A DNA stretch of 64,000 nt from Thermoguttaceae bacterium (lineage in GTDB: Bacteria > Planctomycetota > Planctomycetia > Pirellulales > Thermoguttaceae). Shown here one piece after another: positions 45,280-53,184 of the stretch. The stretch covers positions 1-64,000 of the forward strand of contig JAGBDN010000099.1 in assembly GCA_017937485.1 (NCBI GenBank). The letters run 5' to 3'. The translations under genes were made by a program, and so were the position numbers. Position 1 is the stretch's first letter, and every line of letters begins with the position of its first letter. The notes below the pieces were generated by a model. It saw only the letters and a program-made list of their open reading frames with translations, ran no database searches and had not been told where the DNA came from.

Positions 45280-45332
45280 AACGTTCGCGACGCGCTTCGA
45301 AATCGGGCTTGACGTCGCGAACGTTCTTTTTT
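45280..45332 (+). terminator. Terminator of the radical SAM gene
   Basis: AACGTTCGCGACG pairs perfectly with CGTCGCGAACGTT (13 bp) and is followed by CTTTTTT. It separates the housekeeping block from the heptose cluster. Confidence 0.9.
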
Positions 45333-45539
45333 AAAATCGACGATAGCGACGATTTTCCCCTTTATATTAATAAACGACGAAGCGACTTTGAGAAATTTCA
45401 GCGGCCTTTTTCGGGGCGACGTTAATAAAGGACGACGGGACGGGCCGTTTTTCGTCGGAAATAGATCGGCGCGAAGGTTTCGCGTCGCGAGAGTTGTTTG
45501 CCGGGGCTTTAATCGAGCGAGGGATGGGAGAGAATTTTT

Positions 45540-46766
45540 ATGCGGAAGAGATCTTTTTTAGACGCCGCGTCGATGAAAATCGACAAATACGTCGCCAAGT
45601 ACGGCGTCGCGTCTAAAAGGGCCGGGCTCCGTTTTGGCGTTTGGGCCGCTTTGCGCGGTTTTGGTTTTCCGGAAATGATCGGTTTGACGCGGCCGGAGGG
45701 TGCAAAATGGACGCGCAAACCGATCGACGACGACCTTTGTCGCGTTAAAATAGAGATTTTTGGCGGACTGGGGGATTTGATTCTCGCGCTGAATTATATT
45801 CGAGCGTTCGACGCGGCGTTCGTCGGCAAGCGGCAAATCGTCGTTTACTCCCATCGCGACGCGTCGTTAGGCGCGATACGAAACCTTTGCGCCGAGCAAG
45901 ATTTTAACGTTGAAGTGGTCGCGACGGCGCGAGCGAAGCGCGTCAAAAATTGCGATATTGAGCTGGAAGTCGTTCGTTTCCCGAAACTTATTTTTTGCAA
46001 TCGAAAAAAAGTCGAGCGGCTCGAACCGAAAATCGCCGAAATTTGCGCGCGCTATCGAGCTTTTTTTGAAAAAAATTCGGCTTTTTATCGCACCGGGGCG
46101 CCCGCGTTGTTTTTGGGGCGAGAATTTTCCCGGTTGAACGGTCGCAATCGAGCGACGCAAGCCGATTTGGAAGGTTTATTAAACGTCGGTCTCGATTTTC
46201 GTCCGAAAATTTTCGGCGACGTCGCGGCGGCGAAAGCGAAGTTTGGGCTCGCCGACGGCCCGTATATCACGTTGCAGCGCGGGATTGGTTCCGAGCGGCC
46301 CAACGAAGCGACGAAACTTTGGCCGTTGGAGAAGTACGTCGAATTGGTCGCGGCGTTGCGGCGCAAATATCCGGGCGTTAAAATCGTTCAACTCGGAAGC
46401 CCGGCGACTTGGGCGATCGACGGCGTCGACGTCGACTTGCGCGGTAAAACCGATTTTGAGGAGCTTAAAATCCTCTTAAAGGACGCGGTTTGCCATTTTG
46501 ACGGCGAATGCGGGCTCGTCCACCTGCGTCGTTTCCTTGGCGGCGGGCCGTCGGTCGTCGTGTTTGGGCCGACGGCGGAGGATTTTTTCGCGTATCCGGA
46601 AAACGTAAATTTGGGTTCGAGCGCCTGTCCGGGCGGGTGCGAATGGTTGACGGCGACTTACGTCGAGCGGTGCCCGCGCGGTTGCGAGCGTTGCGAACGG
46701 CTCGCCGCGATTTCGGTCGAAGACGCGCTTCAAGGCGTTGAGAAGGTGGTCGATGAAAAAATTTAG
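45540..46766 (+). CDS. Family 9 glycosyltransferase (heptosyltransferase-like), copy 1
   Basis: The 408-residue GT-B enzyme resembles ADP-heptose:LPS heptosyltransferases (WaaC/WaaF/WaaQ). The N-terminal domain opens with IEIFGGLGDLILALNYIRAF. The nucleotide-binding half has TLQRGIGSERPNEATKLWP, VQLGS, FDGECGLVHLRRFLGGGPSV and VVFGPT. The end has clustered cysteines (CPGGCEW, CPRGCERC) that could bind a metal. GGGAGAG precedes the ATG. The stop overlaps the ATG of the second copy, so the pair is co-translated. The placement ahead of the ADP-heptose pathway genes supports a heptose donor; the acceptor is unknown. Confidence 0.82.
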   Translation: MRKRSFLDAASMKIDKYVAKYGVASKRAGLRFGVWAALRGFGFPEMIGLTRPEGAKWTRKPIDDDLCRVKIEIFGGLGDLILALNYIRAFDAAFVGKRQIVVYSHRDASLGAIRNLCAEQDFNVEVVATARAKRVKNCDIELEVVRFPKLIFCNRKKVERLEPKIAEICARYRAFFEKNSAFYRTGAPALFLGREFSRLNGRNRATQADLEGLLNVGLDFRPKIFGDVAAAKAKFGLADGPYITLQRGIGSERPNEATKLWPLEKYVELVAALRRKYPGVKIVQLGSPATWAIDGVDVDLRGKTDFEELKILLKDAVCHFDGECGLVHLRRFLGGGPSVVVFGPTAEDFFAYPENVNLGSSACPGGCEWLTATYVERCPRGCERCERLAAISVEDALQGVEKVVDEKI

Positions 46767-47940
46767 ACGTTTTGACTATTATGGCCGGTTGAATTGTAAA
46801 ATCGCGCAGTATCGGGCGGCGTACGGCGCTAATTTTCACAAAACGACGTTGCGACTTGCGTTTTGGGCGGCTAAAAGCGCGTTTCGTCGCGTTCCGTCGT
46901 CGGTCAAGCGGGACGAAAACGCGCTGAACGTCGGGCTCTATTTTAGCGGCGGGCTTGGCGATTATTTGATTGCCGCGAACTATTTCGGATATTTGAAACG
47001 TTTTGTCGGGGACGCGCCGGTTAAATTTTCGCTTTACGCGGCGAATCCGGGCGCCGCGCGCGTCGCGTTCGTCGACCCGATCGACGAGCGACCGTTCGAC
47101 CCGCGCCGTTTCGATCTTTTTATTTCGACGGTGCGTTTTCCGTTGGTCGAGCGAGCCAACCGCGCTCGGATTAAGCGTTTTTGCCCGCGTTTGACGTCGC
47201 TGATCGACGCGTATCGAGCGTTGGAAACGTCGCAACCGTTGATTTTTTCGACGCCGCCGCTGGGCGACGGGATCGCGAACGCGCTTTCGGTCGTTCAAGG
47301 CCGACTTCGCCTGCAACAGCCGGACGTCGACGGACTTTTGGGAATTGGAACCGATTTCGACGTCGAAATTCCGACGCCGACCGACGAAGACGCCGTGTTG
47401 CGCAAGTTCGGACTCGAGGGCAAGTCGTTTGTAACGCTGAATCGCGGGATCGACGCGGGCGCGAAAGCGGCCGAAAGCACGAAAATGTGGCCGCTCGACT
47501 ATTACGTTCGTTTGGTCGCCGATCTGAAGCGCGCGTTTCCGGAGCGAATCTTTGTTCAGCTCGGCGTTTCGGAGGAGCGGTCGCCGAAGATCGCGGGCGT
47601 CGACGTCGATTTGGTCGGAAAAACGAATCTCGACGAGGTGAAAATTTTGCTCAAACGCGCCGAATCGCATATCGACGGCGAGGGCGGAATGACGCACCTG
47701 CGCCGCGCGATGAAGGGCGGCCCGTCGGTCGTTCTTTTCGGGCCGACCGAGCCGGAGCTTTACGGGTATCCGCAAAACTTGAATCTGCGGGCGCCGTTTT
47801 GTCGCGCTTGCGAATGGGCCGTTAGAAACTGGAGCGCCGTTTGTCCGCGAACCGGCGGCAAAGCCGAGTGTATGGAGCGTTTAACGCCGGAATTCGTCGC
47901 CGAAAAAATCGTCGAATTTTGGCGGCGCGCCGACGGTTAA
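46753..47940 (+). CDS. Family 9 glycosyltransferase (heptosyltransferase-like), copy 2
   Basis: This 395-residue tandem paralogue of the previous gene overlaps it by 14 bases; the ATG at 46,753 follows GAAGGTGG. Matching segments are LYFSGGLGDYLIAANYFGYL, TLNRGIDAGAKAAESTKMWP, IFVQLGVSEERSPKIAGVDV, HIDGEGGMTHLRRAMKGGPS and VLFGPTEPELYGYP. Cysteines again cluster near the end (FCRACEW, VCPRTGGKAEC) in similar order to copy 1, suggesting a shared structural metal site. It probably adds a second sugar to the same surface glycan. A terminator follows 40 bases after the stop. Confidence 0.82.
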   Translation: MKKFRRFDYYGRLNCKIAQYRAAYGANFHKTTLRLAFWAAKSAFRRVPSSVKRDENALNVGLYFSGGLGDYLIAANYFGYLKRFVGDAPVKFSLYAANPGAARVAFVDPIDERPFDPRRFDLFISTVRFPLVERANRARIKRFCPRLTSLIDAYRALETSQPLIFSTPPLGDGIANALSVVQGRLRLQQPDVDGLLGIGTDFDVEIPTPTDEDAVLRKFGLEGKSFVTLNRGIDAGAKAAESTKMWPLDYYVRLVADLKRAFPERIFVQLGVSEERSPKIAGVDVDLVGKTNLDEVKILLKRAESHIDGEGGMTHLRRAMKGGPSVVLFGPTEPELYGYPQNLNLRAPFCRACEWAVRNWSAVCPRTGGKAECMERLTPEFVAEKIVEFWRRADG

Positions 47941-47979
47941 CGAAAACGCGTTGATTTTAACGATTGCGCAAATTAGGAG

Positions 47980-48024
47980 CCGCGTCGAACGTTGAAAAAC
48001 GGCGTTCGACGCGGTTTTCGTTTG
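47980..48024 (+). terminator. Terminator between the glycosyltransferases and hldE
   Basis: CCGCGTCGAACG pairs perfectly with CGTTCGACGCGG (12 bp), followed by TTTTCGTTT. It separates two transcripts within the heptose cluster. Confidence 0.75.
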
Positions 48025-48059
48025 AATGTCGGCGTCGCTCTCTTGGAACCGCGTTGAAA

Positions 48060-48087
48060 TTGTTAAAATTGTCTTTCTTGGTAAAAT
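48060..48087 (+). promoter_or_regulatory. Promoter of the hldE-gmhA-gmhB-hldD operon
   Basis: TTGTTA (48,060-48,065), 16 bases, then TAAAAT (48,082-48,087). A leader of about 145 bases would precede the hldE start. Confidence 0.5.
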
Positions 48088-48236
48088 CCCTATTTCTTTT
48101 TTCGGCGAAAAACGCTATCTTTACGACGTCTAACGGCGCGCTCAACAATTGACCTCTTCGCGAGTAAGAGGCGGGAGTCGGCGACATAAAATAAGTAAAT
48201 TGCGTAAAACGCGGAAACGACGGAGGACGCGGCGCG

Positions 48237-49820
48237 ATGCGGGATTATATCGAAAAATTTAGCAATGTGAAGGCGTTGGCGATCGGCGACTTAATGCTCG
48301 ACCGGTTCGCGTACGGGACGGTCGACCGTATTTCGCCGGAAGCGCCGGTGCCGGTGCTTAAAATCCGAAGTTGCAAAGAGATGCTCGGCGGCGCCGGAAA
48401 CGTCGTCGCGAACCTTGCCGCGCTTGGATGCGTAACGACGTTCGTCGGCGTCGTCGGAAAGGACGCCGAAGGGCGCCGCGTCGCGGAGTTATTGTCGAAA
48501 ATTCAATGTTGGAACCGACTTTTCTTCCATCCGGACGCGAAAACGATCGTCAAGGAGCGGATGATCGCGTCGAACAGCCACCTTCTGCGCGTCGACAAAG
48601 AGGAGCGACTCCCCGATTTGTCGCCGATTTGGGACGAATTTTTCGCCGCGGCGTCGCAAGCGATTCGTTCCGCCGACGTCGTCTTGCTCTCCGATTACAA
48701 TAAGGGATTTTTTACGCCGAAAACGACGCAAGCGATTTTGAAGCTCTGTCGCGAGTTCGGCAAACCGGCGATCGTCGACCCGAAAGGCCGCGATTACTCG
48801 AAATACAACGGCGCGACCTTCGTCAAGCCGAACCTGAAGGAATTTCAAGAAGCGTCCGAATGCGAGTTGAGTCCCGCCGACCCGAACTTCAGAACCGACG
48901 CGATCGCCGCCGCGAAACGGATTTTCGAGCGTTACGAAATTGAAAATTTGTTGACGACGCTCAGCGAATACGGGATGATGCGTTTTTCGCGACAAAATCC
49001 CGACGAACCGCGTCAAATTCCGACCGAAGCGAAGGAAGTTTTCGACGTTTCCGGCGCCGGCGACACTTCGTTGGCGACGTTTGGCGCGGCGCTCGGCGCG
49101 GGCGCGAGCGTCGAAGAAGCGATGGAGCTGGCGAACCTTGCGTCCGGAATCGTCGTCGGGAAGTTGGGAACGGCTTCCGCGACCGCCGACGAACTTCGCG
49201 CCGCGCTCGACGTTAAGCGGGCCGCCGCCGAGCGAGCGATCGAAAACGCGACGGCGAAAACGATTCGCGTCGACGCCGGAGAAAACGTCGTTTCCGCCGC
49301 GCCGAACGAGAAGACGTCGAACGTCGGACGGCGCAAACTGTTGAATCGCGACGAGTTGGCGGCGGTTGTCGCCGACTTGAAGCGTCGCGGTAAAACGGTT
49401 GGCTTTACGAACGGCTGTTTCGACTGTATGCACTTCGGGCATCTGAACTCGTTCGCGCAAGCCCGGGCCGAATGCGACGCGCTGATCGTCGCCGTCAATT
49501 CGGACGCCTCCGTGAAGCGGTACAAGGGCCCGAATCGCCCGATTCAAAACGAAACGACGCGCTCGGCGATCGTCGCGGCGCTCGAACTCGTCGATTACGT
49601 CGTCGTTTTCGACGAAGACACCGCCGAGCCGCTGATCGATTTGTTGCGACCGGACGTCGTCGCGAAGGAAGGGTACTCCCTCGATCGTTGGCCGGAGGGG
49701 CGGCAAGTTGTCGCATACGGCGGTCGCGCGGTCGAGTTGAAGCGGGTCGAGGGGTACTCGACGACGAATTTGGTCGAAAAAATGAAACGCGCCGACGAGG
49801 CGAAGGAGGAAAAACGATGA
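48237..49820 (+). CDS. hldE: Bifunctional heptose-7-phosphate kinase/heptose-1-phosphate adenylyltransferase
   Basis: The 527-residue fusion catalyses two steps of ADP-heptose synthesis. Residues 1-335 are a PfkB/ribokinase domain (GDLMLDRFAYGTVDRISPEA, MLGGAGNVVANLAALG, catalytic VSGAGDTSLATFGAALG). Residues about 375-527 are a nucleotidyltransferase (GFTNGCFDCMHFGHL, VNSDASVKRYKGPNRP, KEGYS). The linker between them is longer and more charged than in E. coli. The stop overlaps the gmhA ATG (ATGA). Confidence 0.96.
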   Translation: MRDYIEKFSNVKALAIGDLMLDRFAYGTVDRISPEAPVPVLKIRSCKEMLGGAGNVVANLAALGCVTTFVGVVGKDAEGRRVAELLSKIQCWNRLFFHPDAKTIVKERMIASNSHLLRVDKEERLPDLSPIWDEFFAAASQAIRSADVVLLSDYNKGFFTPKTTQAILKLCREFGKPAIVDPKGRDYSKYNGATFVKPNLKEFQEASECELSPADPNFRTDAIAAAKRIFERYEIENLLTTLSEYGMMRFSRQNPDEPRQIPTEAKEVFDVSGAGDTSLATFGAALGAGASVEEAMELANLASGIVVGKLGTASATADELRAALDVKRAAAERAIENATAKTIRVDAGENVVSAAPNEKTSNVGRRKLLNRDELAAVVADLKRRGKTVGFTNGCFDCMHFGHLNSFAQARAECDALIVAVNSDASVKRYKGPNRPIQNETTRSAIVAALELVDYVVVFDEDTAEPLIDLLRPDVVAKEGYSLDRWPEGRQVVAYGGRAVELKRVEGYSTTNLVEKMKRADEAKEEKR

Positions 49821-50383
49821 AATTTAGCGCGGAAATCGATTCCTTAATCGAGGCGTTGCAAGCGTTAAAGGCGTTGGAAGCGGACGTCGCGGCGGTCGTC
49901 GAGATTTGCGTCGACGCGTTGAAGGCTGGAAACAAGGTGGTTTTTTGCGGCAACGGCGGCTCCGCGTCGCAAGCGCAACACCTTGCGGCGGAACTGGTTG
50001 GGCGTTACAAAGTCAACCGTCCGGCGATGAACTCGATTTCGCTGACGGTCGACACGTCGGCGCTGACGGCGATCGGGAACGATTACGGCTTCGACGTCGT
50101 CTTCGCGCGCCAAATCGAAGGCGTCGGGAACGCCGGGGACGTGTTGATCGGCTTGTCGACGAGCGGTTCGAGCAAAAACGTCGTCGCGGCGTTCGAATCG
50201 GCGAAACGCAAAGGAATCAAAACGGTCGCTTTTGTCGGCTCTAAACCTTGCGCGATGAAAGACTTAGCCGACGCGACGATCGCCGTTCCCGCCGACGTTT
50301 CGAACAAAATTCAAGAGATGCACCTCGCCGTCGGACATTATATTTGCGGCGAAATCGAAAAGCGTTTTTATTCGTTTAAGTAA
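49817..50383 (+). CDS. gmhA: Sedoheptulose-7-phosphate isomerase
   Basis: The 188-residue SIS-domain enzyme converts sedoheptulose-7-phosphate to D-glycero-D-manno-heptose-7-phosphate, the first step of the pathway. The phosphosugar-binding FCGNGGSASQAQHLAAELVG, the GLSTSGSSKNVVAAF loop and the C-terminal EMHLAVGHYICGEIE are all present. The start is the ATG overlapping the hldE stop, preceded by GGAGG; longer frames run back inside hldE. Confidence 0.96.
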   Translation: MKFSAEIDSLIEALQALKALEADVAAVVEICVDALKAGNKVVFCGNGGSASQAQHLAAELVGRYKVNRPAMNSISLTVDTSALTAIGNDYGFDVVFARQIEGVGNAGDVLIGLSTSGSSKNVVAAFESAKRKGIKTVAFVGSKPCAMKDLADATIAVPADVSNKIQEMHLAVGHYICGEIEKRFYSFK

Positions 50384-50447
50384 CGACGAAGAGCGAAATA
50401 AAGCCCAAAAACCGAAGTTAATCGACGCTTATTATAAGCGTCGGTTA

Positions 50448-51113
50448 ATGGAAGTCGAGGCTAATTATAAGGCGGATAGGCGGCGAATGATGGAAGGCGA
50501 GCCGAGAAAGGCGCTCTTTTTGGATCGCGACGGGACGATAAACGTCGATTATGGGTACGTTTACCAAAAAGAGCGTTTCGACTTTACCGACGGCGTTTTC
50601 GAGCTTTGCCGTAAAGCGCGGCGGCTCGGATATTTAATCGTGATCGCGACGAATCAGTCCGGAATCGAACGCGGTTATTTTACCGAGGCCGACTTCGAAG
50701 CGCTGACCGCTTGGACGCTCGAACGCTTCCGCGACGAAGGCGTCGAAATCGCGGCCGTTTTTCATTGCCCGACCCTTTCCGGCGACGACCGCAAGCCGAA
50801 GCCGGGAATGTTTTTGAAGGCTAAAGCGTTGTTAAATATCGAGATGAGCGCGTCGATTTCGCTCGGCGACAAAGAGCGCGACGTCGAGGCTGGAATCGCG
50901 GCGGGCGTCGGAAAAAATCTGCTCTTCGTTCCGACGCCTTGCGAAAAAGACGCGTCTTTTGAAAACAAGAATAAAGCGACGGAAAACAAAAACGTCGAAA
51001 ACAACGGCGCGTTTGAAAATAAACAAAAAAGTTGCGAAAAAGAAATTAAGAAACCGAAAACCGCGGCGACCGCGGTCGTCGGCTCGATGAAAGAAGCGGA
51101 GGAGTGGTTATGA
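50448..51113 (+). CDS. gmhB: D-glycero-D-manno-heptose-1,7-bisphosphate phosphatase
   Basis: The 221-residue HAD phosphatase removes the 7-phosphate between the two HldE reactions. The motifs are LFLDRDGTIN, IATNQSGIERGYF and SLGDKERDVEAG. The usual Cys/His zinc loop before RKPKPGM is reduced to FHCPTLSGDDRKPKPGM, so zinc is probably not bound. Residues about 167-200 are a Lys/Asn/Glu-rich low-complexity insert (FENKNKATENKNVENNGAFE) near the C-terminus that looks like slippage growth. An in-frame ATG at 50,487 is an alternative start closer to the usual length. It overlaps hldD by four bases. Confidence 0.9.
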   Translation: MEVEANYKADRRRMMEGEPRKALFLDRDGTINVDYGYVYQKERFDFTDGVFELCRKARRLGYLIVIATNQSGIERGYFTEADFEALTAWTLERFRDEGVEIAAVFHCPTLSGDDRKPKPGMFLKAKALLNIEMSASISLGDKERDVEAGIAAGVGKNLLFVPTPCEKDASFENKNKATENKNVENNGAFENKQKSCEKEIKKPKTAATAVVGSMKEAEEWL

Positions 51114-52114
51114 TTATTGTAACGGGCGGCGCCGGTTTCATTGGTTCGAACATTTTGGCGGCGTTGGAACGCGAGATGCGAAGCGGCGAGCGCGCCTTCG
51201 ACGATCTCGTCGTCGTCGACCGTTTGCGCAACGGCGACAAATGGCGCAATATCGCGAAACGCGAATTGGCGGAAGTCGTGGCGCCGGAACGGCTTCCGGA
51301 GTTTTTGGCGGCGAACGTTTCCGAAATCGACGCGATCGTGCATATGGGCGCGATCTCCGCGACGACGGAGCGCGACGTCGATTTGATCGCCGATTCGAAT
51401 ATTCGGTTGACGCGTTTCCTTTGGAATTTTTGTCGCGACGAAGAAAAACGATTGATTTTCGCGTCGTCGGCGGCGACATACGGCGGCGGCGAACTCGGTT
51501 TTGACGACCGCGACGATCTCGAATACTTGAACGCGTTGCGACCGCTGAACGCATACGGTTGGAGTAAAGCGTTTATCGACAGGAAGATAGCGCGCGACGT
51601 CGCGCTTGGTCGCAAAACGCCGAAACAGTTCGTCGGCTTGAAATTTTTCAACGTTTACGGGCCGAACGAATATCATAAAGGCGGACAAAAATCGGTCGTC
51701 GCGCACCTTTACCCGTTGGTCGAGCGCGACGAAGAGACGCTTCTTTTCAAGTCGCACAACCCGAATTACCGCGACGGCGAGCAACTCCGCGACTTCGTTT
51801 GGGTCGGCGACGTCGCGAACGTCGTTCTTTGGGCGCTGGACAATCCGACCGTTTCGGGGCTTTTCAACGTCGGAAGCGGCGAAGCGAGAAGCTTTTACGA
51901 CTTGGCGAAAGCGACGTGGAACGCCGCCGGAAAGACGCCGAAAATCGCGTTCAAGGAGATGCCGGAAGAGTTGCGGGGCAAATATCAGTATTACACGAAA
52001 GCGAATATGGCGAAGTTGCGCGCCGCCGGGTACGACAAACTGTCGACTTCGCTCGAAGAGGGCGTTCGGATTTACGTGCAAGAATTTTTAAGTCGCGAAG
52101 ACGCGTATCTTTGA
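51110..52114 (+). CDS. hldD: ADP-L-glycero-D-manno-heptose 6-epimerase
   Basis: The 334-residue short-chain-dehydrogenase-fold enzyme makes the final precursor for heptosyltransferases. The Rossmann GGAGFIGSNI, DRLRNGDKWRNIAKRELAEV, the catalytic YGWSK (Tyr-x3-Lys), FNVYGPNEYHKGGQKSV and RDFVWVGDVANVV are as in E. coli HldD. The ATG at 51,110 overlaps the gmhB stop and follows GGAGGAG. It is the last gene of the operon, with a terminator 120 bases on. Confidence 0.96.
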   Translation: MIIVTGGAGFIGSNILAALEREMRSGERAFDDLVVVDRLRNGDKWRNIAKRELAEVVAPERLPEFLAANVSEIDAIVHMGAISATTERDVDLIADSNIRLTRFLWNFCRDEEKRLIFASSAATYGGGELGFDDRDDLEYLNALRPLNAYGWSKAFIDRKIARDVALGRKTPKQFVGLKFFNVYGPNEYHKGGQKSVVAHLYPLVERDEETLLFKSHNPNYRDGEQLRDFVWVGDVANVVLWALDNPTVSGLFNVGSGEARSFYDLAKATWNAAGKTPKIAFKEMPEELRGKYQYYTKANMAKLRAAGYDKLSTSLEEGVRIYVQEFLSREDAYL

Positions 52115-52233
52115 TTATCGGTAAATAGCGCCGATAATCAAAAACAACGCGCCGTTTGATTTTTTTGAAAATTATTGCGTTTATCGGCGACGCTTGGGCG
52201 CGCGATTAGAAACGGTTGAAAATAAAGAGAATG

Positions 52234-52268
52234 AAACGCCGTCGACGGTTGGTCGGCGGCGTTTTTTT
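52234..52268 (+). terminator. Terminator of the heptose operon
   Basis: AAACGCCGTCGAC is paired with GGTCGGCGGCGTTT and followed by TTTT. It lies between convergent genes; the opposite strand has only a weak T-rich run. Confidence 0.85.
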
Positions 52269-52312
52269 GTCCTTGAAGCCGAGCGGATTAGGGGGGCGGC
52301 GTCGAGCGACGC

Positions 52313-53083
52313 TTAAACGACCGGTTCGCGGTCGAGGTCGGAAAACGGGTAGGCGCCGGCGGTTTTTAGGCGCTCGACGAGTTTTTCCGTGCCTTGCTCG
52401 CGGGCCCAATCCATTTCTTTGCGGAAAACTTCGATCGCGAGGAGAACGCCGAAGCGTTTGCCGTCGAGCGGCGACCTCTCGTCGGGGGACGTCGGAACCG
52501 GAACGGGCGCCGCCGCCGGGAGTTCGTCGAAGATGAAGCAGCGGCCCGCAAGTTGCTTGTCGTCAAAGTCTTGCGGAAATTCCAGCGTGTCGTAACCGTT
52601 GACCTCGACGCCGTCCGAACAAACGTAAAACGCCAAATTCGTCAAGACGCGGTGAAGGTCGTCGCGTTTCTTTTCTTCGGGCGATTTGACGGAGAAAAGA
52701 CGCTTGAAGAAGCCCGGTTTCTTGGTTTCCGCCGGGGGGACGTCCAGTTGCGATTTGACCGTAAGTCGCGTCGCGATCGCGAGTTCGAACGCGTCGAAGG
52801 AACGATTCGACGGGAGAAATTCCGGCGCCGTCAGTTCCCAAGACGCGAAAAACGTCCCGCCGAAGCGCGAACGGGCGTAATAATGAAGGTCGAGCGCCCC
52901 GCCGAGGCAAAACGGAATAATCGAATGGATCATAAACGGTTCGACGGGGCCCAAAATCTCGTCGAGAAGACGTTCGAGGCGTTGGTTTCCGCGTTCGCGT
53001 TCGGCGTCGGTAAAGTCTTGGTTGAAAAGGTCTTCCGGCAGTTTTTCGGAGAGAGCGTCAAGGAAATCGCGTTGGTCGTCCAT
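52313..53083 (-). CDS. Suppressor-of-fused (SUFU)-like domain protein
   Basis: The protein has 256 residues, no signal peptide and no membrane segment. The pattern GGTFFASWELTAPEF followed by FDAFELAIATRL, and the C-terminal GVLLAIEVFRKEMDWAREQG then TEKLVERL, resembles bacterial SUFU-domain proteins (PF05076). This is by eye and not certain. A basic KKPGFFKRLFSVKSPEEKKR loop interrupts the middle. Bacterial SUFU proteins are often toxin-immunity proteins or of unknown role; no toxin gene is adjacent. It precedes nothing on its strand and ends near the heptose terminator. Confidence 0.5.
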   Translation of the reverse strand: MDDQRDFLDALSEKLPEDLFNQDFTDAERERGNQRLERLLDEILGPVEPFMIHSIIPFCLGGALDLHYYARSRFGGTFFASWELTAPEFLPSNRSFDAFELAIATRLTVKSQLDVPPAETKKPGFFKRLFSVKSPEEKKRDDLHRVLTNLAFYVCSDGVEVNGYDTLEFPQDFDDKQLAGRCFIFDELPAAAPVPVPTSPDERSPLDGKRFGVLLAIEVFRKEMDWAREQGTEKLVERLKTAGAYPFSDLDREPVV

Positions 53084-53184
53084 CGGTAAAACTCCTTTTT
53101 GATTATTTGAAAAACGAAATGTTTTTTACGCGGCGCCGAGACGGGGCGAACCGCTCGGCGTCGCGTTGGAAACGGGAAGGGCGT

